This document shows positions 18,537 through 29,068 of a DNA stretch of 64,000 bases, piece after piece. The stretch covers positions 62,001 through 126,000 of the forward strand of contig JBGTBR010000091.1 in assembly GCA_041749255.1 (NCBI GenBank), written 5' to 3'. The translations under genes were made by a program, and so were the position numbers. Position 1 is the first letter of the stretch. Each line of letters begins with the position of its first letter. Source of the DNA: JABDLO01 sp041749255 (GTDB taxonomy: Bacteria; Bacteroidota; Bacteroidia; Chitinophagales; Saprospiraceae). The notes beneath the pieces were generated by a model. That model did no database searches and had not been told where the DNA came from. It saw nothing but the letters and a program-made list of their open reading frames with translations.

Positions 18537-21500
18537 TGTTCAATTTGCTTCTTTGAGGTTGAATCCTGAACTGCCTTAGCTTTACGTCGGGTAAAAAGTT
18601 CTGTAAATGAATTGAAGTTCCGATTAAACAACAATGATATACCTGTGGCTATCACCTGACCTTCTACAAGACTTTCAAACTGATTGCGCCGAAATCCTCG
18701 AATTCCCCAGCTCCCGTCATCTACAAGGCGCCACTCAATACTGACATCACCCAACATATTTGTTGCATTTTGTCTTTCCGAATCATTACTACCCTCTATA
18801 TCAATCTGGCCACCTAATTGGACGGTTAGACGTTCATTTATAAGTGACCTCCTCAATCGAAGATTCAACTGAGTGCGATCCTGAGGCACACCTGTTTGAT
18901 AATCTGTAAAGCTTTCCAGGTCAAAGTCAAGATCAACTGCACTGATATATTTATCAGAAAGTGCATTTAGCTGTCCTGAAAGCATACGGCTTGCACTACT
19001 CCTCATCATACCACTCATATTTAATCCTCTGGTTTCATCAGTTTCCATACCCTGTGGTAAAAATCTTCCAAGAACAAGCAGTGAAAATACCTGGGTATTT
19101 AACTCGGATTCCATAGTATTTAACTGTTTTATCCTGTTGTACACATTTCCACCGAATTCAAATCTCGAGTTTTCAGGCATGTCGAGTTCAAACTCTATTT
19201 GAGGTTGCATCATGTCACCCTTCATATGTAGTATGACATCAAAGGGCAATTCCTGACGATATTGATTCCTCAAAAACTCATCCGCCCCGACAAGTTGATC
19301 AGCCATAAGGTCTAGAGCTGAAGTGCGAACACGGTAAGTTGCTTTCACTTCCATATCGGCTTCAAGAATATCTCCAGACCAAACGAGTTTACTTCCCTGT
19401 TGCAACTGAAAACGCCTGCTTACGATGTCGTAAAGTCTCATTTCATAAAATCCTTTATTCAGTTCATATGATCCTGATAGAGACATTTTTCCCAAAGCAT
19501 CAGAATCAAAACTCAAATTTGCTTCTCCAGCTACTTCGATTTGATCCCCGGCGACTTCATCTATGACAATCCGAAAAAGAGCTTCCTGTTCTATTTTTAT
19601 AATAGATTGTACATCCACACCTATGAATAAAAATGATGATTCATCACTTACCTGCTCCTCAACAACTTTTCCATCCACTCTCTTCTCAATGACCACCACT
19701 CCTGCCCTATCTCTAACTTCTGATTCGTATTCTGGTAAAATAAGAGTGATGTCAGAGCCTCTTTTCAATTTGACATCCCCCTTAATAAAGGGTCGTTTGG
19801 CATATCCGGAAATTTTAAGATCAAAATCTACAATGGCTTTACCAAAAACCAGGTCGTTGTCTTCTTTGGTAGATTCTATCATAGTAAAATTTTGACTTTT
19901 GACAGTCAGATCTAATTTCGGATTAATTATAGATTCCAGACCTATTTCACCTGTAATTGTAGTAGGGTTGTTATCTCTGTCATTGATGATAAAATTATCA
20001 AATTGGACGCTATTCTGTGAAAACCTGATGTATTCTGCAGGAATTGAATAAGATGTGCCTGACTGAGAGAGTATAAAACCTACATTATCAAAATGTAAAA
20101 AGCCATCATGCCCAAACTCACCTGAAGCATTGTCTAATTTTATTTTTCCATGTACAAGTCCTTTCCCAGATCGTATTGCCCCGTCAGTAAAACTTTCAAG
20201 CAAATTAAATTCGAAATTGCTAAGGTCTATTTCAGCTTGATACAGTGCATCGCCATTATCACCAGATTTATACGAACCTGAAGCGGTAAGATGCAAAGAG
20301 CCACCTGAAATAGTAAAATTCATTTCATATTCTTCCGGGTTAGAATTGGCAATTTCAGCTTTCAAATTTCCCAGAAGTTCATCTTTATAATGCAGGTCAT
20401 TTATATTGACACTCGATTTAATATTAAGTTGATCAAAAATATTATCCAACTCAACAAAACCTTCTACTTTACCTCGACCCAACACTTCATCAGAATTAAT
20501 AACAGAAAGTAAACCCTCTAAAGAAATTCCATTAAAATCAATGCGAAGGAAATCATTTTTGCCCAAAGGGTGGCCTCTGACTACAAAAGAGTTATTTCCA
20601 TTGCTCAATTCAAAATGACTGACTTCCAAATAATCTTTGGTCACAACCAGACGATTGTTTGGAGCAATAGCCCAAACATCATTATTGATAATAATCCTGT
20701 CCGGATTCAAACTTAGGTAAAATGTGTCCTGAGAATATTGAAGATCGTATTCAATGTCCACAATATATCCGGTCTCATTGTCTGAAACCTGAAATAACCC
20801 ACTAAATTCATTATTTAAAAAATGACTGGAAAGATGAGTTGACTTTATATTTACTACACCCGAATTAATAAAGTCAAATCCTGCATTAAAGGACAGGCTG
20901 TCATGACTGGAATGAAATTTTGTAAACATACCGGATACTTCAGTTCCTTTGTACAATATATGGGGCAGTGTCAAATCCATTTGCATATTTTTAGAGATTT
21001 GATCAAAATGTACTTTTAAATGTACATCATCCATAGATTCCAATCCTGGCAAAAGCACTTCTTTAAGAAAATCCGTCTCAGGTATATGTATGTTTAGGTC
21101 TGCTATTAATTTACCTGTCGACAGGCTATCATTTGATTCAGGAAAAATGAAGCTTTTAGCATAACTCCACATTGCATTTACCGTATTATCTATAGACATA
21201 TTGCTTGTAAAATGACCCGTAGCCAATTTCGAATTAAAATCTAAGTAGGTTGAATCCCTATTAAAAGTGAATTGGCTCTGTAACTTTTCTAAATTATAGT
21301 GTTTACCATCTTTTATTGCATTGACACCGATCAATTGAAAGTTGCCTTCAGCTACATTATTTATTCCGGAAACATTGACCTCTAACTCTCCAAACACCTT
21401 AATTTCTTCTTCACTAATATGCAAACCCTTTAGATCCAGATGAGTGAAGTTTATTTTGCCGTTAAAAGCATATCCTAAAGTATCATAACGACCCTTACCC

Positions 21501-23587
21501 ATCAATTGAAATTTTGCTAATTCGCTGTCAGTTATGACATGTAAGTCAGCCTGATTTCCTCTGATCTGGGCAGAAAGATGAAACGGTGCTAAAGACCTCC
21601 CTCTATGCAGTATTTCTTTAAAATCCATTTCAGCATCGATATGTAAATTTTGTAAATCAACTCCACTACCTGATATAAAGACCTCCCCCGATACCAACTC
21701 AGGAGCTACACTGTCCAGATAATAAGAAGCATCCCAATGATCTACGAGTATTGTCCCTATGTATGATGGGTAACTTTGCATATCATTTATTTCACCCTCT
21801 ATTTGGAAATGACCATGAGGAATAGTTAGAATAAAATTCATTTCTGAATGATTCAGATTACCATGAATTCTTCCATTTAACTCTGCTATTTCCGGTAAAA
21901 GATAGGTAGTATCGGGATTTACAAACCTCTCCATGGATTCTCTAAAGACAACTAAATTTACCTTATCAAAATGATAACTCATCTTTGAAGAATCGGAGAT
22001 CGATACCACTCTACCTCGCAAATCAAATTGGTCGCTATGATTCCATTTGCCTTTAAAATGGCTGATTTTTAGATCATCATACCTGCCATCTGCTCTTACA
22101 GCCATCTGGATTGGCAAATGTAAAATTGGGGCTAAAAATGTATCTTTTGTTAATTCGGGTTTGAAATAAAGAAAATCCAAAGGGACTATATAAGCATGTG
22201 GCATATCTAAAGAAAATTGAATAGATTTCGGCTCATTCATAGCTTGATTCAAGTTTTCAAAAGAGGCCATTAAATTACCTCTGAATGAAGAATTGCCTGC
22301 TTTGGCATTCAGAGAGTGGAGATGTAAATTTTGATCGGTAATTTTAAGTGAAAAACTTGACCGATCAATTTTAGCTCCCGAATGATCTCGCAAAAATAAA
22401 GCAGTAACGTCCATTAGCAATGTCTTCTCTTTAAGTGATAGAGAGGGTATAACCAACGTATCTATCTTCATATCCAAATCAGAAAAGTTAAGAGCACCAG
22501 AAGTCGATTTCACAAAATTCTCCCGTAAACGCAATCTTTGGTGATAGAAAGAAAGATTGTTTAAGTTCAAATCGACATTTAGCCAATCAAAAAAATCGAC
22601 AGGATGATCAAGCCTGTTTTTGTCTACACTATCTGCTACATCCTCAGAAACCTCCATTCGAAAATCCAATACCGAAGTTTGCATAGATGAGCTCTTGAGG
22701 GTAAAGTAAGTATTTCCATGCTGAGGAGGAACATATAGAATATCTCTGCTCTCATGTTCGTCTACATTGATTCTAATTATTGAAGACTTTCCTTCATCCG
22801 TGTATTTCAATTGAATGGATTGCAGATGCAGCAGATCAATGGAAACAGGATATTCGCCTTCACCTGACGTAAGGGTTTGTTGACCTGCTATGACATCTAA
22901 TTTATTGTCAACATCACCTTTAACAATATCAAGTACCACATCATCAATGTAAATAGAGTTAAAGTGAAACTGCAATTCTTGGGTATTGATAGGCTGAATA
23001 TGCAGATTCATTTTACTCAATTGCCCGGTAAAAAATATTTTTTGCACAATGTCCAGATAAGAAAAACGGAAGTCACTAAGGTCTAAAGATGGAAAGAAAA
23101 ATTGCCATGGTTTAAGATCATTATCTGGTTCCGTGGATATTTCATCTGAGCTAAAAGCATTTATCAGGAATTGAAAGTTGTAGTCTCCTCCAGGGTACTT
23201 TTTTATATAGAGAACCAAACCCTTCGAGTCGAAGCTTTTTATGTATACTTTTTTTTGAAAAAGCGGTCTGAATGGTATTCCTAATTCGAGACTGCCAGAA
23301 TACAATAGAGTATCTCGTAATTCATCTTCAATGTATAAACCTTCCAGCCATATATTTCCTGAAAATGTAACAAATAACCTATCAATTGAAATATGAGTTC
23401 CTGTTTTTTCTATAAGATATGTTGTAAATTTTTCAGTGATCCATTTCTGTGTACCGGGAGTACGGATTAGTAAAACCAAGGAGAAAAATAAGACGATAAG
23501 GATAACAAAGAAATACAATAACGTCTTCAACAAAGTTTTGCTCCACTTTCTTTTGTTCAATTTATTCTTGCTATCAACTTCTATCAA
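18533..23587 (-). CDS. tamB: TamB: translocation/assembly module inner membrane protein
   Basis: A 1684-residue AsmA-like bridge protein. An N-terminal membrane anchor (about residues 18-44) is followed by RTPGTQKWITEKFTTYL, typical of TamB, then a very long repetitive beta-strand region thought to form a lipid-conducting groove, and the C-terminal DUF490/TamB domain (about 1330-1660) with the conserved GSYELNKGFYEMRL, QEALFRIVIDEVAG and SDKYISAVDLDFDLESF segments. It pairs with TamL downstream. No ATG lies between the upstream in-frame stop and the anchor, so the start is probably the TTG at 23587 (another TTG lies at 23560). That start is uncertain by some residues; the rest is firm. Confidence 0.92.
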   Translation of the reverse strand: MIEVDSKNKLNKRKWSKTLLKTLLYFFVILIVLFFSLVLLIRTPGTQKWITEKFTTYLIEKTGTHISIDRLFVTFSGNIWLEGLYIEDELRDTLLYSGSLELGIPFRPLFQKKVYIKSFDSKGLVLYIKKYPGGDYNFQFLINAFSSDEISTEPDNDLKPWQFFFPSLDLSDFRFSYLDIVQKIFFTGQLSKMNLHIQPINTQELQFHFNSIYIDDVVLDIVKGDVDNKLDVIAGQQTLTSGEGEYPVSIDLLHLQSIQLKYTDEGKSSIIRINVDEHESRDILYVPPQHGNTYFTLKSSSMQTSVLDFRMEVSEDVADSVDKNRLDHPVDFFDWLNVDLNLNNLSFYHQRLRLRENFVKSTSGALNFSDLDMKIDTLVIPSLSLKEKTLLMDVTALFLRDHSGAKIDRSSFSLKITDQNLHLHSLNAKAGNSSFRGNLMASFENLNQAMNEPKSIQFSLDMPHAYIVPLDFLYFKPELTKDTFLAPILHLPIQMAVRADGRYDDLKISHFKGKWNHSDQFDLRGRVVSISDSSKMSYHFDKVNLVVFRESMERFVNPDTTYLLPEIAELNGRIHGNLNHSEMNFILTIPHGHFQIEGEINDMQSYPSYIGTILVDHWDASYYLDSVAPELVSGEVFISGSGVDLQNLHIDAEMDFKEILHRGRSLAPFHLSAQIRGNQADLHVITDSELAKFQLMGKGRYDTLGYAFNGKINFTHLDLKGLHISEEEIKVFGELEVNVSGINNVAEGNFQLIGVNAIKDGKHYNLEKLQSQFTFNRDSTYLDFNSKLATGHFTSNMSIDNTVNAMWSYAKSFIFPESNDSLSTGKLIADLNIHIPETDFLKEVLLPGLESMDDVHLKVHFDQISKNMQMDLTLPHILYKGTEVSGMFTKFHSSHDSLSFNAGFDFINSGVVNIKSTHLSSHFLNNEFSGLFQVSDNETGYIVDIEYDLQYSQDTFYLSLNPDRIIINNDVWAIAPNNRLVVTKDYLEVSHFELSNGNNSFVVRGHPLGKNDFLRIDFNGISLEGLLSVINSDEVLGRGKVEGFVELDNIFDQLNIKSSVNINDLHYKDELLGNLKAEIANSNPEEYEMNFTISGGSLHLTASGSYKSGDNGDALYQAEIDLSNFEFNLLESFTDGAIRSGKGLVHGKIKLDNASGEFGHDGFLHFDNVGFILSQSGTSYSIPAEYIRFSQNSVQFDNFIINDRDNNPTTITGEIGLESIINPKLDLTVKSQNFTMIESTKEDNDLVFGKAIVDFDLKISGYAKRPFIKGDVKLKRGSDITLILPEYESEVRDRAGVVVIEKRVDGKVVEEQVSDESSFLFIGVDVQSIIKIEQEALFRIVIDEVAGDQIEVAGEANLSFDSDALGKMSLSGSYELNKGFYEMRLYDIVSRRFQLQQGSKLVWSGDILEADMEVKATYRVRTSALDLMADQLVGADEFLRNQYRQELPFDVILHMKGDMMQPQIEFELDMPENSRFEFGGNVYNRIKQLNTMESELNTQVFSLLVLGRFLPQGMETDETRGLNMSGMMRSSASRMLSGQLNALSDKYISAVDLDFDLESFTDYQTGVPQDRTQLNLRLRRSLINERLTVQLGGQIDIEGSNDSERQNATNMLGDVSIEWRLVDDGSWGIRGFRRNQFESLVEGQVIATGISLLFNRNFNSFTELFTRRKAKAVQDSTSKKQIEQ

Positions 23588-24100
23588 TGGAAATGATTGT
23601 ACTGTTACAACAATTAAAAATCAATATTCATTAAACTTTCCTTATTACTTTATCTATATAATCTCAAAACCATTGAAATGTTCTCCTTGACAATGATTTT
23701 AGGTATCCTTCTACCTTCGTTACACCATAGATAAAGTGTATTATGGATTACAGTTAATGGGTTCACAATATTTGTGAAAAAGAAGGAATGACAAAATGTA
23801 ACAGCTAACTTCTGTACATAAATTGACTAGTAAACTTATGATTTACATAAAATGACTTTAAACCTACCATTGGTGCTTACCTGTTATAAATCCCCAAACC
23901 TTGCGGACTCCTACTTTCTACGTGATAATGGAGATAATATTTGTACATCTTAACACAGACAATTATATTAATAACACTAATGTTTAAAGCATCCATTAAA
24001 TGGGAGCTTCACATAGAGAAATTGTATACAATATGAGACTACAAAATAGTGAATATGTGATTAAATAATAGATTAAATTTACCTTACATTATTAACTGAA
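23588..24100. other. Intergenic region upstream of tamB
   Basis: About 510 nt between tamB and the stop of the glucan phosphorylase-like gene. It should hold the tamB promoter. The section around 23870-23940 is a little less AT-rich than its surroundings, but I see no open frame, terminator or known RNA motif in it. Confidence 0.45.
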
Positions 24101-25756
24101 TTACAATGTATTAAACAATTTTGTATAATATTCATCAGCCATCCTTTTAGAATCGAACATGGGTATGACATCCCTCATACTGTTTTTAACAATTTCCAGC
24201 CACTTTTTGGGCTCCCTATAATACATGGGTATAATCGAAAACTCAAGCAAATCCATCAAATGATTCTGGTCATGTAAGTCTTGTTCATAAATACTTTTTG
24301 TGACATCAGCAGGAGGAATTGTAAATCCATTATTACCATGTTTGATAAACTCTGGTATCCAACCATCATAAGTAGAAACATTGACAGCACCGTTCATTGC
24401 CGCTGTCATTCCACTGGTGCCGGAAGCCTCTTGTGGTCTCCTGGGAGTATTTAACCATACATCTGCTCCTTTTTTAAGAGCAGCAGAGAGAGAAAGTTCA
24501 TATCCCGTCAAAACACTGATCCGCGGGTGTTTATATGTTCTTTCACTTATTTCATTAAATTGGTTTATGGCGTCCATGTCCTCAGGATAAGGCTTTCCGG
24601 CCCATATAACCTGAATGGGCATTTCTACATCATTGACCAGGCGCATAAATCGCTCATAATCTCTTTTAATCAGATCCGCTCTTTTATAGCCTGCAAATCG
24701 CCTTGCCCAAACTATAGTAAAAACATTCTCATCGAGAAGATCTCCTTCCTGATCCGCCACTATTTTAAAAAGATCTCTTTTCATTTGTTTCTTCCTGGAT
24801 ATCAAAGACATATCATCTTCCTTCTGAAGTGCTTTATACAAAGATTCATCTCTCCAATACACTTCATCCTGAGCATTCGTTATGGCCTTTATTTCACATA
24901 TCCCGCTATAATCCTTCCACATATCTCTGGCAACATGGCCATGTAACTGTGATACGCCGTTGGAAATTCCAGCCATTCGCAAGGCTGATGGAGTATATTC
25001 GAAATCATGTCCATACATACCGGTAAGACGCCTTGCTTCATCCATGTCCACATCACAGAAAAAACCCATATCATTCAGAAGATAAATACTTCTTACTGCA
25101 TTTCCTGCTTTTTCCGGGGTATGAGTAGTAAATACCAATCTTTTGCGCACATCCTCGATATTCCTATACTTACTGTATAGGTGAAAAGCCACGGGCAAGG
25201 CATGAGCCTCATTTATATGTATGAGATCAGATCCCCCTAAGATCTCCACTAATTTGGCTCCCCCTACTCCCAGCACTATATTCTGTGCAACCCTGGTAAC
25301 ATCATTGGAATGATATAACCGGGTAGTAATTGACCGGGACAACGGATCGTTTTCAGGAATATCAGTAGTCAGGAAATACATAGGCACTGTACCAAACACT
25401 TCCGGTGGAAGATACAGAGCTTTTACCATTACCTTATAACCTTTGATGGTTATGGGAATTAAAATGTCGGGATCTTTCAGGAAAGAATAAAACTTTTTGC
25501 GATATAATACGGACATACTTCCATGTTGATCCCTTATTTGATCATAATATCCATATCGCCAAAGCATGCCAACACCTATCATGTTTTGCTTCAATTGATA
25601 AGCACTCCTCATATGAGAACCAGCCAGATATCCCAAACCTCCGGAATATATTTTTAAAGACTGGTCAATACCAAACTCCATACAAAAATACGCTACCCTT
25701 TTTGAATACTTCTCATTGTATGTATAAGGGTGAGCCCAATTTCCTCCATTACTCAT
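24101..25756 (-). CDS. Alpha-glucan phosphorylase family protein lacking the PLP lysine
   Basis: A 551-residue glycosyltransferase of the alpha-glucan phosphorylase (GT35-like) group. Family segments seen are VAYFCMEFGID (21-31), IYSGGLGYLAGSH (36-48), INEAHALPVAF (181-191), FTTHTPEKAGN (209-219), WARRFAGYKRADL (350-362) and RRPQEASGTSGM (439-450). At the position where phosphorylases carry the lysine that binds pyridoxal phosphate (SGTGNMK or SGMK) this protein has Thr451. I confirmed the codon ACA at 24404-24406. It is also shorter than the 700-850 residues of classical members. It may act on glycogen-type glucan as a transferase or in a regulatory role; phosphorolysis should not be assumed. 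It is monocistronic. Confidence 0.82.
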   Translation of the reverse strand: MSNGGNWAHPYTYNEKYSKRVAYFCMEFGIDQSLKIYSGGLGYLAGSHMRSAYQLKQNMIGVGMLWRYGYYDQIRDQHGSMSVLYRKKFYSFLKDPDILIPITIKGYKVMVKALYLPPEVFGTVPMYFLTTDIPENDPLSRSITTRLYHSNDVTRVAQNIVLGVGGAKLVEILGGSDLIHINEAHALPVAFHLYSKYRNIEDVRKRLVFTTHTPEKAGNAVRSIYLLNDMGFFCDVDMDEARRLTGMYGHDFEYTPSALRMAGISNGVSQLHGHVARDMWKDYSGICEIKAITNAQDEVYWRDESLYKALQKEDDMSLISRKKQMKRDLFKIVADQEGDLLDENVFTIVWARRFAGYKRADLIKRDYERFMRLVNDVEMPIQVIWAGKPYPEDMDAINQFNEISERTYKHPRISVLTGYELSLSAALKKGADVWLNTPRRPQEASGTSGMTAAMNGAVNVSTYDGWIPEFIKHGNNGFTIPPADVTKSIYEQDLHDQNHLMDLLEFSIIPMYYREPKKWLEIVKNSMRDVIPMFDSKRMADEYYTKLFNTL

Positions 25757-26012
25757 TTCATTCTTGTTTTTAATATTATTTCACTGAAAAATGACGTGCT
25801 TATCTTCAATTTTTTACTATATGACACAATGTTCCAGAAGACAAGCCCCGTCAACCATCCTTTCAAAAAAAAGCCGAATATACCAAAAGTGTCATTTTTA
25901 CACTATTTAGATCTAAATAAATTTGTAGCATTTGGAATGGAAACCTGAAGTGGTGGTATTTCTGCGTAGGAAAGAAATTGGAATTAAATCCTGAAACAAG
26001 TCAAATTAAGAA

Positions 26013-26507
26013 TTATTTTCCTGAAAGTTCTTTTAGTCTTTTTTCAAGGCCGATTTCGTCACCGGGGCTGTATCCAGTATGACTGTACACTATATTTCCT
26101 TCACCATCCAACAAATATGACTGAGGTATGCTAATTATTCCAAGGGTTAAAGCAAGTTTCCCGGAGTCATCGGCAAGAACGGAATAACTCCACCCTTTTG
26201 AACTCACCAAAGCAGGCACTTTCCTTAATCCTCTGGAATTATCAGTGGTTATGGCTATTAGATTTACATTGTACTTTTCTTGCCACTCTTCGTATATACC
26301 TGCTATATTGTCGAGTTCACTGATGCAGGGTTTGCACCATGTTGCCCAAAAACTTATAATAACAGGATTTCCCTGACCTATATAATTTGATGTATTCACT
26401 TTTTTACCATCGAGTGTTGAAAGTTCTTCTTTTGGAAATTCTTTTTTATACTCAAAGTCATTCACATTCAGAATAAAAGATATAATTAATAGCAATAATA
26501 TATTCAT
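26013..26507 (-). CDS. TlpA-like periplasmic thioredoxin
   Basis: A 164-residue thiol-disulfide protein with a short signal sequence (residues 1-15), the redox motif ATWCKPC (Cys58, Cys61), the ISIPQSYLLDGEGNIV segment containing the conserved cis-proline, and an ISFWATW strand before the active site. TlpA/ResA-type proteins reduce or transfer disulfides outside the cytoplasm. It is transcribed away from the DUF6029 and Omp28-like genes; the Omp28-like product also holds a CPNC motif. The roughly 120 nt between the divergent starts would hold both promoters. Confidence 0.88.
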   Translation of the reverse strand: MNILLLLIISFILNVNDFEYKKEFPKEELSTLDGKKVNTSNYIGQGNPVIISFWATWCKPCISELDNIAGIYEEWQEKYNVNLIAITTDNSRGLRKVPALVSSKGWSYSVLADDSGKLALTLGIISIPQSYLLDGEGNIVYSHTGYSPGDEIGLEKRLKELSGK

Positions 26508-26625
26508 GGATCATCAATAATTTAAATAATATTTTTAAACTTTGCAAAGTTAATGTAAATAAAGGAATTTGGCATTTTTATACACACTAAATTGTTGTTT
26601 TTATCTATACAGAATTAAGTTCTGT

Positions 26626-28266
26626 ATGGTCGTAGTAGCTTCATTTCTTGTCAATGTAATGGTATTAACCGCTCAGGATCAATTAAAAATAAGCGGTGTC
26701 ATTGAAAACAATATCAATCAGTTTATAAGAGACAGCATTATTGGTGCTCAGGGCATTCCCCAATATGAGAATAATGATATAGGGGGTGAGATCTGGATAG
26801 ATGTAAATATAGCCTATAAAGGCATCAGAGCCGGAATACGATTAGATGGTTTCCATCATTCCAATCTTTTAAATCCAAATGGATCTTACTCTGATGCGGG
26901 TTTGGGTCGGGTGTATGTGGCTGGAGATATAGGAAAATTCTCATTGTATGCCGGTTATATTTATGATCAAATTGGAAGTGGAATCATATTCCGGTCATAT
27001 CAGGAAAGACCTTTATTGATTGATAATGCACTTGTAGGAGGTAGAGCTACCTATCGATTTAGTGACAGGTTTTCCATAACGGGTTATTACGGGCGACAAA
27101 AGCAATTATTTGGTCTTTATCCAAATACCATTAGAGGATTTTCAGCAGACGGTTATTTCACTATAGGTCAGGATGAAGAACTCACGCTGGCGCCTGGCAT
27201 TGGATATGTCAACCGATTATTATCCGATAAAACCATGGATGGAATAGTGGATGTATTGCGCACTTACATAGAACAAGATCGGGTTGTCCCTCGATTTAAT
27301 GTGTATATGGGTAGTGTTTACAATACTCTTTCTTATAAAAGTATTATCTGGTATGTAGAAGGTGCTGTCAAATCTTCGGACTTATTTTTTGACCCATTTG
27401 CAATACGTACAGAAATTACCGGTAGGGAGGCTTTTGGCAAGTATGTCAAGAGACCTGGCACCGTCTTTTATTCCAGTCTGAGTTTGGGTTTGCAAAACCT
27501 TGGAATTACAATGGAAGGAAAGAGGACTCAAAACTTTAATGTCAGGATAGATCCCTTGCAAAGAGACAATTTTGGGTTATTGAGTTTTATTCCACCCATG
27601 AATCAACAAAGCACCTACCGACTTTTATCCAGATATAATCCTGCAACTCAGGAAATCAGTGAAATGGCCTGGCAGTTGGATATCCAGCACAAATTCAATA
27701 ACCAGTTTAGATGGAGTTTTAACCTGTCTGATATCTACACACTAAATAATACGCAATTATTCAAGGAATTTTATTTTTCTTTACAATTCAACAAGGGCAG
27801 AAAATGGCAACTTACGCAAGGGATCCAGATTATGGAATACAATCAAGAGATATACGAGGTGAAACCCGAAGTACCTATGCTCAGAGCTTATGTTCCATTT
27901 ACTGATTTTCTTTATAGAATCAACACTTCTCTTGCCATAAGAAGCGAATTTCAGTATATGCACACCCGACAGGACTATGGAAGTTGGCTTTTTTTTCTAC
28001 AGGAATGGAGTTTAGCACCTTATTTGCAATTAGAACTTTCCGGAATGTACAATATAGAACCAGCTACCGCATCGCCGGCAGATCCCAACACGGGAGAAAA
28101 ATTAAAAATCCTTTACCCTACTTTAGGCGTAACATTTTCAAAAGGAGCAAAACGGTTATCTTTGCGATACGTAAAACAAGTTGAAGGCGTTGTATGTACT
28201 GGTGGCATTTGTAGATTGGAGCCTGCATTTAGCGGAATAAGAATGAATACCTATGTTCAGTTTTAA
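26626..28266 (+). CDS. DUF6029 family outer membrane protein
   Basis: A beta-strand-rich exported protein of about 546 residues (from this ATG) with signal peptide VVVASFLVNVMVLTAQ and then LKISGVIENNINQF, the conserved N-terminal opening of DUF6029. Repeated aromatic strands (GRATYRFSDRFSITGYYG, YLQLELSGMYNIEP) and the closing RMNTYVQF support a large outer membrane barrel. The open frame extends back to a TTG at 26569, but the ATG at 26626 gives a normal signal peptide. It overlaps the Omp28-like gene by 14 nt. In Bacteroidota, DUF6029, Omp28 and TlpA genes often occur together; the shared role is not known. Confidence 0.83.
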   Translation: MVVVASFLVNVMVLTAQDQLKISGVIENNINQFIRDSIIGAQGIPQYENNDIGGEIWIDVNIAYKGIRAGIRLDGFHHSNLLNPNGSYSDAGLGRVYVAGDIGKFSLYAGYIYDQIGSGIIFRSYQERPLLIDNALVGGRATYRFSDRFSITGYYGRQKQLFGLYPNTIRGFSADGYFTIGQDEELTLAPGIGYVNRLLSDKTMDGIVDVLRTYIEQDRVVPRFNVYMGSVYNTLSYKSIIWYVEGAVKSSDLFFDPFAIRTEITGREAFGKYVKRPGTVFYSSLSLGLQNLGITMEGKRTQNFNVRIDPLQRDNFGLLSFIPPMNQQSTYRLLSRYNPATQEISEMAWQLDIQHKFNNQFRWSFNLSDIYTLNNTQLFKEFYFSLQFNKGRKWQLTQGIQIMEYNQEIYEVKPEVPMLRAYVPFTDFLYRINTSLAIRSEFQYMHTRQDYGSWLFFLQEWSLAPYLQLELSGMYNIEPATASPADPNTGEKLKILYPTLGVTFSKGAKRLSLRYVKQVEGVVCTGGICRLEPAFSGIRMNTYVQF

Positions 28267-29068
28267 ATATTTATGTCTGGCTGTATTTTTAGTCCTCTTT
28301 TCTTCCTGTTTGGAAAGGGAAGTCATTATCCCTCCATTGCAAATTGATGACAGAGGAAAAACGGTTTTAATAGAAGAGCTCACCGGCGTCAGGTGTCCAA
28401 ACTGCCCCTCAGCCAATGCCAGGCTTGAATCCATAAAATTTCTGTATGGAGAAAATATTGTTACTGTAGCCATACATGGTGATTTGTTGACCATGCCTTT
28501 AGCAGAAAGTCATCATGATTTTAGAAATCATTATGCTTCCCAACTTGAAAATAATTTCCGGCCTTTCGTAGGTAAACCCTCTATTGTAATAAACCGGAAG
28601 CTCTTTCCTTCATTCAGCCTGATAGCCAATCCATTACAAGATCAATGGCAGTCTCTTATAGAAAGTGAACTCCAAAAAGATCAAACCTTGAGTATCACTT
28701 CTGATATTGAAGATCAAGATAATACCATTACCATGAACTTGGGTATTGTTCCGGTTTCTGACATCCAGGATAATTTGTGGTTACATGCTATGATAACAGA
28801 AAGCCATATCATCGATCCTCAGCAGGATGTCACGTCAATCATACCTGATTATGAACATAATTATGTCCTCAGACATATGATAACGCCCATAGATGGATTG
28901 TATTTAGGAAGTCAATTTGATCAAAATCAAGTCTATAATCAAAGCATTTCCCTTGATAAAAACGATATACAAGAGCAGTGGGTTTTGCAAAACCTTAGCT
29001 TGATCATTTTTGTTACCAACTCTTTAAATGAAGTAGAACAGGCGGGACAATTTCGTTTTATAGAATGA
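28253..29068 (+). CDS. Omp28-related outer membrane lipoprotein
   Basis: A 271-residue lipoprotein with signal LFSSC (Cys19). After the linker comes VLIEELTGVRCPNCPSA (Cys48, Cys51), a thioredoxin-like CxxC motif at the start of the Omp28 domain, followed by VTVAIHGD and GKPSIVINRK, whose proline corresponds to the cis-proline of thioredoxin folds. The second half is a beta-sandwich-like segment with YEHNYVLRHMITPIDG. Omp28 proteins are surface-linked in Porphyromonas. It starts inside the DUF6029 gene, so translation is likely coupled. The CxxC and the nearby TlpA gene suggest a redox pair; this is inference. Confidence 0.86.
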   Translation: MFSFKYLCLAVFLVLFSSCLEREVIIPPLQIDDRGKTVLIEELTGVRCPNCPSANARLESIKFLYGENIVTVAIHGDLLTMPLAESHHDFRNHYASQLENNFRPFVGKPSIVINRKLFPSFSLIANPLQDQWQSLIESELQKDQTLSITSDIEDQDNTITMNLGIVPVSDIQDNLWLHAMITESHIIDPQQDVTSIIPDYEHNYVLRHMITPIDGLYLGSQFDQNQVYNQSISLDKNDIQEQWVLQNLSLIIFVTNSLNEVEQAGQFRFIE

